A DNA stretch of 64,000 nucleotides from Kitagawia praeruptora (taxonomy: Eukaryota > Streptophyta > Magnoliopsida > Apiales > Apiaceae), in assembly GCA_037693485.1 (NCBI GenBank), contig CM075349.1, positions 69,729,001 to 69,793,000 on the forward strand, written 5' to 3'. The translations under genes and the position numbers were made by a program. Below, in pieces: positions 12,299-22,309 of the stretch; position 1 is the stretch's first letter, and each line of letters opens with the position of its first letter. The notes under the pieces were generated by a model. It was not told where the DNA came from, did not search any database, and worked only from the letters and a program-made list of their open reading frames with translations.

Positions 12299-12651
12299 AA
12301 GACCTATCAGGAGGAGAACAGTAAGGGCCCCACCAAGAAACTCTTGGATGAATTTGATGATGTTGTTACAGATCAAACAAACCCTTACTTCTATGAAGAC
12401 CTTGAGCGGGAGGAGGATGTAGAGGCTACTAAGACAAAGGAGAGGTTGCATAATGAGGCTGCCTCATCTAAGGCGAGGTTAGTTAGTGTATTTGATCGTC
12501 TTGGAAAGAAGTTAGCTGAGTATGATCTCCGCCTCAAGCTTGGAAAATTCACAGCTAACAAGAAGGATAAACGATCCCAGGCTTGGAGCCAAGGTTCGGA
12601 ACGACCCCCCTTTCCTCATCGAGAGCGCAAGTGGTCCCAACGTCATAACAG
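11531..12651 (+). pseudogene. Captured retrotransposon gag-like fragment in Helitron A
   Basis: Segment absent from Helitron B, where the flanks meet directly (junction at about 14296-14299). It starts GCGCTAGAAGGAGGGC, a sequence resembling leaders of some Ty3/gypsy elements, followed by an ORF (start 12098, about 185 foreign codons before it runs into Helitron sequence). The protein is highly charged, Lys/Glu/Asp-rich, with PMSKDKDGSKK, EFDDVVTDQTNPYFYEDL and SVFDRLGKKLAEYDLRLKL. The SVFDRLG type of stretch is familiar from linker regions of plant gypsy gag-pol proteins; I assign no more exact origin. A truncated second copy of the N-terminus starts at 11567 because of the tandem duplication. 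Captured pieces of this kind are normally non-functional. Confidence 0.6.
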
Positions 12652-12829
12652 CGTGTATATACAGTCCTTATTGGCATTTATTATTAACACATATCACTAC
12701 TCATATTACAATTTCATAATTACGAGTTTTCAGTCCAAAAATTATTAAACCAACCGCCATCTTCTTCTTCAGAACAAAATTAAAGGCATTCACATAGAGG
12801 CCCGTGCCTTGCACGGGCTTTTACGCTAG

Positions 12830-14119
12830 TTTACATTTATACCTGAACAAATTATACACGGGGTGTGACCAACTCGATTAAATTGAATCAAGTGGACCCT
12901 TTTTTTGGTCAATTAAATCAATAAAAAAATTACCCATTCGTTGTTTGATTATTTTGTGTTGGAAAAATTAATATTCTAATTAAACACATTCTTATACTAT
13001 TACTAATCAATTAATCATGCATGTATGTTATGAGAGGGAGACGGTGTTTAAAATGGTTAATTAGTTATATTTAATATTTACAAATTTTTATTATAGGAAT
13101 TATGTTGACATTGTAGTTTGGTATGAAAAAAAATAAAAGGTGTTTAAGGAGTTGTTTTTTGCTATTTTAAACAAATTCTCACTTTTTGAGCATTAAGTAA
13201 GGGTGTTATAAAACGTGCATCGGCTTTAAAAACAATTATATGTACAAATTTATTATAAAATTTAATTAAAGAATATTAGAATATGTGAGTATCACTTTGA
13301 TGTGTCCATGAATTTAATTTTAATGTTACAAACAAAACAGTTCTTATAAAATGCTCTGAAAAATTAATTAAATGTAGAGATACGGGTGTTGGATCACTCC
13401 AAAAAAAATGAAGCATGACTTACAATATGCATTTGAATTTTTATTTTTTCGTCATAAAACCAAATATATCGACAAGTGAAATCAATCACACCTCTCATCA
13501 CATTTACATTTTAATTCTTTTCATCGTACAATCAATTTTACTAACAAATAATTTAATAACAAATTAAGCAATCACGTCTTTTATGATGTCATCGACAATA
13601 GAAAAGATTCACAAATGTTATTGTTACTTATTCAATGTCAAACTTTGCAAATGTTTGTCAATATTGGATTTCAAAAGCATTTTTTATGCCACAAAATAGG
13701 TTCGTCAATATCTTCAAAATTATTATTATTATTATTATTCAAGAATTTAACTGAAACATGTTTTTTTTCACCTAATACTTTTCTCTTTTTAATTTTAAAA
13801 CATTCAAATTTAATTACATTTCACATAATTTTTAATTTATTATATTAACTTGCAAATAATAAAATTTAACAAACAATAATGTTATGTGTATAATTTTTAA
13901 AAATATTTTCGTGTCGTCGTAACGCAGTTTTGTTACCTAGTTAATAGATAAAAACAGATAACTGATTGTTAATTTAGAACAAATTAAGCCAAACATCCGG
14001 AAAGGATGAAATTGAAATGTACACAAATTTTGTCTCTAGAATGAAATTAAAATAGAAAATGCTACAATTCATGAAATCTTTCTCAAAATGGTTCTCGAAT
14101 GTTGAATTATCATTACATA
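12830..14119. other. AT-rich stretch between Helitrons A and B, no gene seen
   Basis: 12830-13110 is the second half of the older repeat unit split by Helitron A. From there to 13940 is AT-rich DNA with only short chance ORFs (for example 13615-13848, low-complexity Leu/Phe/Asn). 13941-14119 is unassigned flanking sequence. Confidence 0.6.
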
Positions 14120-14579
14120 CTAGCGTAACAGCCCGTGCAAGGCACGGGCCTCTATGTGAATGCCTCTAATTTTGTTCTAAAGAAGAAGGTAGCGGTTGGT
14201 TTAATAATTTTTTGACTGGAAACTCGTAATTATGAAATAGTAGTATGAGTAGTGATATGTGTTACTAAGGAATGCCAATAAGACTGTATATACACGCCAA
14301 TAATAATATTATTTAGTATGATGTACAATTTTGAGTTATGAACGGGGATCGTGTAATTATAATTTGAGAAAGTAAGATAACAAATCTTTGTTTTTCCATA
14401 GTGATAGACATTGCTTTCCATATCAACACGATTACAACTGTCAACACGATTACAACCATCCACAATTAACCGCAAGGGGTAGCATACTCATTAAAATATG
14501 TCAAGTGAAAATGGCATGATTTATCTTATAAGATTTTGCTTCCCTTAAAATATGTTAATGTCATCTCTATTGCAAGTCT

Positions 14580-16242
14580 CACTACAAGAAAACAGTCAAT
14601 AGACATCACACTTTATACATCAGTCGTAAATGCTTCTGATGTTAAAAGATGTAATATCATCATCCCGCATTAAACTGATGTCTTTGCTTTTCGTATACAT
14701 CACTGTTTTTAAAACTGATGTCTATAGTCAGCCTTTAAAAAATGAAAATGCGCGCCCTTGCTTTTGTTTTCCCCCTTAGCGAAAATTTCCCCCCCCCAAG
14801 TCAAAATCCCCCCCCCTTAACCAAATATTCTCCCCGCCCATACACAATTATTGTACCCTCAGACAAATTAAACAAAACAAAAAACTAATTAAACAAAATA
14901 TTCTCACCATTCTCGAACACTATCTATCTCTCACACTCTCTCTCGACTGAATCTCTCTAGCTCATCCCTCACCACCACAAACTCACCTTCACCACCACTC
15001 ACTCCTCGACTGACCACTGCTCTCTACTCACCAGGACCTCCGTCCGACCTCTCAACTCACCACTACTCTTTGCTCGTGTCGAAATTGGTAAGAATCGGTA
15101 ATACTCTACACGAATAAGGTCTCCTCTGGTATTTCTAGGGCCTTCTCGATCTATTGAGAGCTTCAATTTGAGGGTTTATTTAAGTCAAAACCCTAATTTC
15201 TTAAATTGGGATTTTTAAATCAAAACCCTAATTTCTTAAATTGTGTGTTTTAGTAATTGGAGACATGCAGTCTGTGATGTAGTAATTCAAGCTTTTATGC
15301 ATCTGATAGAAACTTTTGGTTGTGCACGTAGTTAATTCTAGTGCCTAGCTTGACAGTTTCGTATCTTGTTAAAGTAACAGATGGATGATGTACATGTTGG
15401 TGGTTGTATTTTGTGAATGGTTTAATATAAATGCATGGTTGGATATATTGTGAATGATCCAGTTTTTAATTTTTTGGTATGCATTGAAAGACAACGGTTT
15501 ATTTAGTTACACTCAGAAACAAATGTCTAATTGTAACAAATACATCTAAAGTTTTACCAAATAATGATGTCTAAAACAAAGATATACATTACTTTTTTCT
15601 ACAATATCCAATGTCTAAAAAACAAATATAAATCACTTTTTATTTATAAAATCTGATGTCTAAGAGACACATATAAATGAGTTTTTTCAGAAAAAATTGA
15701 TGTTTATACCTACATTAGACATCAGTATAGGATGATGTCTAAGATATCTATATGCATCGATCTTTTTTGAAAAAAACTGATGTTTATAAGAACATTAGAC
15801 ATCAATCTAGGATGATGTCTAAGATAACTATACACATCGGTTTTTTTTATAAAGAAACTGATGTTTATAAGAACATTAGACATTAGGCTAGGATGATGTC
15901 TAAGATAACTATACACATCACTTTATGTGCTTAAATTATGATGTCTAATATCCAAATAGACATCTTTTTCCAAAAAAAGGTGATATGTGTGTGTGAAAAA
16001 TAACTTAGTTTATTATATGTTTTCTAGAATATAAGGCATGCAAGTTGTTTATAAAATTAACTATATCTAACCTATTTTGTAGAACAACTGATGTGTATTG
16101 AAGGAAATATCGATGTCTATGTGAGCACATACATCAGTTTCTGACCGATATCTAGAATAGACATCTCCGACAAAGACATCACTTGCAAAATAACATAGAC
16201 ATCGGCCAGAAATTGATGTCTATTGACATTTTTCTTGTAGTG
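14580..16242. mobile_element. Non-autonomous CACTA (En/Spm-like) transposon, 1663 bp
   Basis: Perfect inverted ends CACTACAAGAAAA ... TTTTCTTGTAGTG, flanked by the 3-bp TSD TCT (14577-14579 and 16243-16245), both diagnostic of the CACTA superfamily. Helitron A provides the empty site (near 11260). Subterminal regions are full of short repeats in both orientations, mainly GATGTCTA / TAGACATC, the kind of array transposase subunits bind in this superfamily. Three roughly 81-bp tandem units at 15714-15920 contain them. The centre (about 14900-15260) is compositionally different: pyrimidine-rich, then AAACCCTAATTTC repeats, like a plant gene 5' region, and may be acquired sequence. No transposase ORF. 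Confidence 0.9.
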
Positions 16243-17086
16243 TCTATAATGCATGTTCTCACACCGGTCATGAACTTACAAAAACAAAACACCTATAGGA
16301 AATAGATTGAGGTTGAAAAGAAGAATTTGAAAAAAATGGCATGTAAACAAATAATAAAATTATAGTTCATATCATTATACATTAGATCAATCTCGAAGAA
16401 ACATATTATGTTAGTAATATTTTTAATATTATATCCAAAAGTAGATTAGGTATTACGTAATATTTCGCTAAACAATCACATTCTATCAAGATAAATGTAA
16501 ACTTGAAGATATATGGTTAACCAAAAAAACTTTTTTTCCAAATAAATTTTATTTTATTTCAATAATTTAATATATACATAGAGATAAATCATTTTGAATT
16601 TTTTAAAATCCAGACTTAGTAACATTCATGTATAACCAAGAATTTTATCTTAACATTTTATTTTACATGTTATTAATTTATAATGACAAAGAGAGTGTAG
16701 ATTATTTTAGAAAATATAAACAACTGATGTGTACATTCTGAAAAGAAAATTATTAAAAAATGAATGTGATGAATATATAAACATGATTATTGTATAATTT
16801 AAAAATAGTTTTAAAGCTAGTTTTCTTAACTTATAATGATAACAGTAATGAATAATGAAATACATTGCACATACTATATTCCTTATATTAGATCAAATTT
16901 CAATATTATTTTTTAGGTATCCATTATCAACTAATTCAAATAAAGTATGATCAAAGATATATTATAATATAAATATATGAATTATAAATAACATATTTAA
17001 TCGAAAAAATACAGGTGTAATAAAATTTATAAGATGATTGAGTATATAGATTAATAAAACTATGAAAACTGAAAAAATGAAATTAT

Positions 17087-18768
17087 ATAAATACTGTAAA
17101 CTTACATTTTATTTACTCAAAAGTGAAAACAAAAATGAAAATAAGTTTAAGTGAAAATGGCGTGATATCTTATAAGATTTTTAAGGAAACTCGAAAAATA
17201 ATGTAATATAATGGTTGTAAACCTCCTAAAACGAGATTGGTGGCTCCCGAAAGCTAACCCAATTTTTTTCATTTTTTACATGGATTTTAAAGGGGTGACA
17301 CAATTGTTATTTCCTAAAAATGAGGGTGAAATAATAATTTTATAACCAATTTATTGGCATTTTTTGCACTTGTATTGAGATTTAATATATAGTTGAAATA
17401 AAAAAATGGGACAATGGAGATAATGAGGTTTATCTATTAAGATTTTTAAATTACACTCAAAACTAAGTGTAGCATAATGGTTATGGCATGAGTTTAAGAG
17501 TGGAAGGTCGGGAGTTCGATTCTCAACACTAACATAATTATAACACAAATTTTGAAAGGATGGCACTTTTGTTAATTTTCAAGAAATAGGGGCAAAACAG
17601 TAATTTTACGGCCATTAAAATGGAATATTTTACCCTTGTGTTGATGTATAAATACTGTAATCTAACATTTTATTTACTCAAAAGTGAAAACAAAAATAAA
17701 AATAAGTTTAAGTGAAAATGACGTGATATCTTATAAGATTTTTAAGGAAATTCGAAAAATAATGTAATATAATGGTTGTAAACCTCTTAAAACGAGATTG
17801 GTGGCTCCCGAAAGCTAACCCAAATTCTTTCATTTTTTACATGGATTTTAAAGAGGTGACACAATTGTTATTTCCTAAAAATGAGGGTGAAATAATAATT
17901 TTATAACCAATTTATTGGCATTTTTTGCACTTGTATTGAGATTTAATATATAGTTGAAATAAAAAAATGGGACAATGGAGATAATGAGGTTTATCTATTA
18001 AGATTTTTAAATTACACTCAAAACTAAGTGTAGCATAATGGTTATGGCATGAGTTTAAGAGTGGAAGGTCGGGAGTTCGATTCTCAACACTAACATAATT
18101 ATAACACAAATTTTGAAAGGATGGCACTTTTGTTAATTTTCAAGAAATAGGGGCAAAACAGTAATTTTACGGCCATTAAAATGGAATATTTTACCCTTGT
18201 GTTGATGTATAAATACTGTAATCTAACATTTTATTTACTCAAAAGTGAAAACAAAAATAAAAATAAGTTTAAGTGAAAATGACGTGATATCTTATAAGAT
18301 TTTTAAGGAAATTCGAAAAATAATGTAATATAATGGTTGTAAACCTCTTAAAACGAGATTGGTGGCTCCCGAAAGCTAACCCAAATTCTTTCATTTTTTA
18401 CATGGATTTTAAAGAGGTGAAACAATTGTTATTTCCTAAAAATGAGGGTGAAATAATAATTTTATAACCAATTTATTGGCATTTTTTGCACTTGTATTGA
18501 GATTTAATATATAGTTGAAATAAAAAAATGGGACAATGGAGATAATGAGGTTTATCCATTAAGATTTTTAAATTACACTCAAAACTAAGTGTAGCATAAT
18601 GGTTATGGCATGAGTTTAAGAGTGGAAGGTCAGGAGTTCGATTCTCAACACTAACATAATTTTAACACAAATTTTAAAAGGATGGCACTTTTGTTAATTT
18701 TCAAGAAATAGGGGTAAAATAGTAATTTTACGACCATTAAAATGGAATATTTTACCCTTGTGTTGATG
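17087..18768 (-). repeat. Tandem array, 561-bp unit, 3 copies, in Helitron B
   Basis: Units start about 17087, 17648 and 18209. Units 1 and 2 are so similar that the same 71-codon open stretch recurs unchanged at 17351-17566 and 17912-18127. Unit 3 has diverged slightly more (for example GGTCAGGAGTTCG for GGTCGGGAGTTCG). Helitron A holds a single, more diverged copy. The repeated open stretch is a by-product of the repeat and not a convincing gene. Confidence 0.9.
17464..17531 (+). other. tRNA-like segment with Pol III A- and B-box resemblance (also in the two further array units)
   Basis: GTGTAGCATAATGGTTATGG resembles an A box and, 30 nt later, GGGAGTTCGATTCTC resembles a B box/T-arm. TAAGTGT at the start can pair with ACACTAA at the end like an acceptor stem, with one mismatch. 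The T-stem is broken and no clear anticodon arm is seen, so it is not a functional tRNA gene. The other array copies are at about 18025-18092 and 18585-18653, and Helitron A has one inverted near 9590-9660. It could be a degenerate tRNA-derived SINE head trapped in the Helitron family. Confidence 0.35.
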
Positions 18769-18788
18769 TATAATATATAGTAATAGAT

Positions 18789-18830
18789 TAGCATGAAAAC
18801 TCGTGCGAGGTACGAGTCATTTTCTAGCAT
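18789..18830 (-). mobile_element. 3' end of an older Helitron abutting Helitron B
   Basis: On the minus strand a hairpin CTCGTACCTCGCACGAG is followed by TTTTCATG and CTAA, and then Helitron B's 5' TC begins at once. CTAA fits the CTRR terminus, and Helitron B used that A|T site, a common head-to-tail arrangement. The body would extend rightwards over the small gene candidate at 19.2-19.6 kb. Its 5' end was not found. Confidence 0.45.
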
Positions 18831-19194
18831 AAATTTTAAAATTCCGAAATATTATCTTATTTCTAATGGTACATGGATCGTATAACAGACGACTTAGCGT
18901 GGTTATAGAAATTTCATCCTTACATATATAGTCGTTCCACTATAAAATGTGCATTGGTACATGTTGCGGAGTACATATTAATGAATTGTTGGATCATACT
19001 ACAATTGGTAATAAATAAAATATAGAATGTTTGAAAAGTTAACGAGAAAAAATATTACAAACATGAATAAAATATGTCAAATAAAATGGTGTTTATTTAA
19101 TAAAATATAGAATGTTTGAAAATAGGAAAGAAAGAAAAAATTCAACATGATTTCCTATAAAAGATGCAAATAAAAATAAAATACAGAAGAACAC
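18831..19194. other. AT-rich sequence downstream of the small gene candidate
   Basis: No ORF or repeat boundary recognised. On the minus strand this is where a 3' exon or 3' UTR of the 19.2-19.6 kb gene candidate would lie. An acceptor-like TTTTATAG ends at 19155, but the implied 40-nt intron is too short to be credible in a plant. Confidence 0.4.
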
Positions 19195-19635
19195 CTGATG
19201 TTGTCCTCCTCTTCCTTTTCCACATACTCATACGCATCCTCTTTCTCATCAGAACCGAACACATCCGCTTTCTCATCAGAACCACCGCTGGAAAAGATTA
19301 AAAGAATAATAAATATAATTTAAAAATATACGTATATCTAATCTCTATGTACAAACTAATCACAATCTAAAAATATGCAAAAAAAAATGCAAGAACAACC
19401 TGATGTTTTGATCCTCAGATTCTTCTTCCACATGGTGTGAACGGTCCTCACCTCCGGTGGATCGGTGTATACCGTGGCGCGTGGGCGTGAAGTAGGCACG
19501 TGCCACCATCGGCGACACCGGTGCCTCAGAGATAGGCTGGTGATAAGTGATCTGAGACGTACGGCGTTGGCTGACCGTATCCACGGCCAGCCGAACGGGA
19601 ACCATACGAATTATCCTTACCAGCCTCGACTGCAT
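19195..19635 (-). CDS. Small intron-containing gene candidate (at least two exons), unknown function
   Basis: Exon 1 runs from ATG at 19635 to 19400 (78 codons plus 2 nt) and ends ATCAG before GT. The 112-nt intron (19288-19399) ends TTTTCCAG. Exon 2 (19195-19287, 93 nt) stays open in the matching phase and again ends ACATCAG before GT. The predicted protein has an Arg-rich N-terminus (MQSRLVRIIRMVPVRLAV), a central stretch with a possible short beta-rich segment, and a strongly acidic exon 2 (GGSDEKADVFGSDEKEDAY). Upstream lie plant promoter-type elements (19700-19760). The 3' end is unresolved. It may be a real small host gene, a gene fragment carried by the adjacent Helitron, or chance. 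No family recognised. Confidence 0.4.
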
Positions 19636-19699
19636 TGTGTTAATCAGTTTTCCGATCTCCGAGTCCGCGATGTGTTTTGAAATTAAATAGGGTTAAAAC

Positions 19700-19765
19700 T
19701 TAAAGTAGGGTTTTACACTGGACCGATTTCAAAATGTGAAATCGGGCCGGGCTTATTATACAATC
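19700..19765 (-). promoter_or_regulatory. Candidate promoter with telo-box and site II-like elements
   Basis: On the minus strand, upstream of the ATG at 19635, GCCCGGCCCGATTTC (a site II / TCP-type GGCCC core) is followed by AAAACCCTA (telo-box type) and a second AACCCTA. This pairing is typical of plant promoters for ribosomal, mitochondrial and cell-cycle-linked genes. No clear TATA box was seen, which is usual for that class. Confidence 0.4.
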
Positions 19766-20124
19766 TTGGATCTTGACTGTAATTCCCTTCACATTGGAGT
19801 ACATATATCATTGGTTGGTAGCTAGCTTTGACTATGGTCTTCGCTTACATCATTTTTCATCATGGCTTGGTTGGAGTCTACTTCATTTTTATCAAAATTT
19901 ATGATTATATTTTAGTTACTGGCAACTTATATGGTTTTAACATATTTAATATTATTATTATTAATAGGATAGGAAGATTGTTTTGTAAGTAATTTATTTT
20001 CTGTATTATTTATTCAATTCTAAAATATTAGAAATCTAATTTAGTTCTTCTCTAATTTTGTAACCAATTAACATTTCTTACTTTATTTTTACTAATAAAA
20101 AATATCATTTTCTTTCATTTCTTC
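19766..20124. other. AT-rich intergenic stretch
   Basis: No gene or repeat boundary recognised between the promoter candidate and the poly(T) that marks the LINE E 3' end. Confidence 0.5.
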
Positions 20125-20373
20125 TTTTTTTTTTTTTTGAATAAAATCGTACTTGCATTGATCAACTCTTCTCAACTTCTAGTACATGAGAAATGAAATT
20201 AGGTGGAATGACATACCATTCCCCTACATCTGACATAGAATACGTGGCTTTTGCTAGCTCATGCGCCACTGTATTCGCAGACCGATAACTAAACTTTACT
20301 AGCACTGGATTTATGTGCTTTAACAAATAGACACAGTCTAAAACAAGTGTCCCAAAGAAAGCCTCACCTGAAG
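20125..20373 (-). pseudogene. LINE E, piece 1: 3' end of RNase H-like domain and poly(A)
   Basis: On the minus strand the reading frame gives the C-terminal motif of plant LINE RNase H-like (RVT_3) domains, SANTVAHELAKATYS followed by GEWYVIPP, then a stop and a poly(A) tract (poly(T) at 20125-20138). It ends at 20373, where gypsy C begins. The frame resumes at 42592 on the far side: the target-site copies TGAAG (20369-20373) and TGGAG (42592-42596) differ by one base, and the domain reads through when one copy is removed. Confidence 0.85.
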
Positions 20374-22296
20374 TGTGACAACCCCAAATCCGGGGTCAGG
20401 AATCCGGGCCGTCATACTCAAATTCCCATTTTAGCACCCACATTTTTTTTTTAAAAAAAATATATTTTATTACCGTTTAATACTCACACAAATGACCCCA
20501 CACTAATCTCAATACACACACACACCAGTCATATGCTCAGAGAACAACATCCACAATATCACAAGGTCAGTGGGGTTCTGTTCACCTTACTATATTGTCC
20601 CAAAATTTCATAACTTTTAAAGATGTTTAAGTATGGTAATTATAGCCTCAAAGTTGACACAATTGCATCTTCTCGGTTTCCGAACGACTTTCACTAAAAC
20701 TCACTTTTCTCCTAAACCGTTCATCAGATTTTGACGTACTTTACATCAAAACGATCTATGAACCAAGATATACCCTATCATGACCCTTGGCTATGCTCTA
20801 CTGATCTTGACAGATTCAGGATGCTCTGTTTTTAACAAGTAATTTATGTTTAAACGAGAATCGGGCATTATAACGGCTATACTTCCTCACTTTCCATGTT
20901 ATAACTCCTCCAAATCCATCATCCAACACATATACCAGTCCCTACACCATGTGGTCATCATACCAACTATGGTTACAAGTACATACCACTTCCATATTCA
21001 ATCAACTCAACTTATAACACACATATAATCATAGTTTCATGACTTATACAAACTTATCCACTAAACTAACCATAATCCATCATAAACTCAAAAGGGGTGA
21101 GGATGTTTATACCTTCTTTGAAGCTTTAACACTCTTACTATAGGTTTGTAGTCCTTGATACACCTTGATACAACCTTAATATGCCTTAATCTTTCAAAAC
21201 AAAACACAAAATCCAAGTGAGTTACTATTCATCCATCATTTTGTAAAATCTGTATAAAATCGAAAACTTAGAGATTAATTCTCAAATTTTTACCACACCT
21301 TCTACTCTTCAAGAGATTTCATTTGAGTACTAGCGTATCACCAGGGGATGCTTGAAGCTCTACTTATGGGTGTTTAAAAGTCGGAGGCAGAAACTGTTAG
21401 GAACAGGGCAGTGCGACTTCTTCAACTTGGGGGAGGTATTTGACTAGGCTACACTACTTTTTTGGCCATGAAATTTTGAACAAATCTTACACATGGAGTG
21501 GAGAAGCTATGGTTAAAATTTGGTGATTTTATCATGGATAGAAATGGAGATATGAATTTTTCTTTCCTCCTTTTACTTGCTGGGCAGTTTGTAGAGAAAA
21601 GAGATGAAGAGCTTTTTGGTGAGGTTGGTGATGATCTTTTGTGTTGGTTGACTTGATCTATTCTCTTATGGATAATCTTCACTTTATGTAGATATTTTCC
21701 TTAATAATCCATTTGTTATTTGCTTGCTAATTGTGAGTGGAATTGGCCTAACTATGTGATGTAAGCAGTGATGTCATGTGGATGATCCTTAATCTTGTTT
21801 TTGATTATTGCTAAGTAAAATGTTAATTACCTTGGTGGATCATAATGTAGTATGTATCCTTGATGTATTACTAACCTTGGTTGTTTGGTTTCCATACGTT
21901 TAATCACAATTTGTTTCGAATACACCTCGTTATCCAAGTGGTTTCGAAATCGTTTAACAATCCAAATTCCCTTGGCATTTCCTTGACTTGATCACTCCTT
22001 GGTTTAACATAATTTCACTATTTCCTCAAGATATAAACCTTTTAAAATCTCCATACTTCTTAATATCAAATCCAATTGAGTCTCAAATGAAATCGAAAAT
22101 CTTTAAAGTCCATACTCAGGAATTTTTGAAATCCATGATCATTTCCAGTCACTCATTTTTGTAGTACAACAATAATATGGTTTCTAATTATTCATTTTCC
22201 ATTTCGAATATAGGGTACTTACATACCATTTCCCTAAATCCTCAAAATTACTATTTATTCAGGCACTGTATCATTCTAAAAGTTAGGGTTATTACA
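20374..22296 (-). repeat. 3' LTR of gypsy C (1923 bp, with internal deletion)
   Basis: Shares both ends with the 5' LTR at 39044-42591 but lacks about 1.67 kb of it: the sequence jumps at about 20562 from the block equivalent to 39232 to the block equivalent to 40904 (AAGGTCAGTGGGGTT). The minisatellite-bearing part is lost. Apart from this the two are closely similar. The 3' LTR also has about 50 nt near 22000-22050 that the other lacks. Confidence 0.85.
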
Positions 22297-22309
22297 CTCT
22301 TCCCCCCTT
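22297..22309 (-). other. Polypurine tract of gypsy C
   Basis: Minus-strand AAGGGGGGAAGAG immediately upstream of the 3' LTR start (TGTAATAACCC). It is the plus-strand primer site in reverse transcription. The upstream frame reads NEIPGRNPFKGGRV and stops inside the LTR, so the pol end overlaps the PPT. Confidence 0.85.

Larger units (their letters stand above)
9446..12829 (+). mobile_element. Helitron A (non-autonomous, 3.4 kb) with captured gene fragment
   Basis: 5' end TCTATTACTATATATTATAC directly after A (9445). 3' end is a near-perfect hairpin GCCCGTGCCTTGCACGGGC, a 6-7 nt spacer and CTAG (12826-12829) directly before T (12830). These are the canonical Helitron ends and the A|T insertion target. 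The same ends occur, inverted, on Helitron B (14120-18787), and much of the interior aligns between the two. No Rep/helicase ORF is present, so it is non-autonomous. Relative to B it gained a hAT-like MITE (10278-10667) and a foreign segment (about 11531-12651). It interrupts the third unit of an older AT-rich repeat: flanks 9320-9445 and 12830-13110 read as one unit. Confidence 0.85.
7720..13940 (+). mobile_element. Degenerate older Helitron-like unit (candidate), interrupted by Helitron A
   Basis: A possible 5' end, TCTATATATCTATC followed by TATTATAATGCC, begins near 7720. A possible 3' end, GTCGTCGTAACGCAG then a T-rich spacer and CTAG before T, lies at 13937-13940. The interior is very AT-rich, lacks convincing ORFs and contains diverged direct repeats: 7735-8160 resembles 8980-9445, and a third related block continues at 12830-13110 after Helitron A. 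The terminal hairpin is imperfect and the 5' boundary is ambiguous among several TC dinucleotides. 7338-7719, just outside, is AT-rich with nothing recognisable. Confidence 0.35.
14120..18787 (-). mobile_element. Helitron B, same family as A, with CACTA insertion and tandem array
   Basis: Minus strand. The 3' end is CTAG at 14120-14123 next to the hairpin GCCCGTGCAAGGCACGGGC (14131-14149); the flank base is T on the element strand. The 5' end is TCTATTACTATATATTA starting at 18787, preceded by A. The interior aligns with Helitron A in inverted orientation, apart from three differences: B has no captured gag fragment and no MITE; it carries a 1663-bp CACTA element (14580-16242); and it has three tandem copies of a 561-bp segment that is single-copy in A (about 9449-10080). 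No Rep/helicase ORF, so it is non-autonomous. Confidence 0.85.

Noticed and set aside
17464..17531. Functional tRNA gene
   Set aside because: A/B-box resemblance only; T-stem broken and no clear anticodon arm.
17351..18127. Identical 71-aa ORFs as a duplicated gene
   Set aside because: They are a by-product of the 561-bp tandem repeat, overlap the tRNA-like segment in antisense and show no domain.
19142..19194. Third exon of the small gene at 19142-19154
   Set aside because: The frame and splice phase fit and give a stop, but the intron would be only 40 nt, too short for a plant intron.
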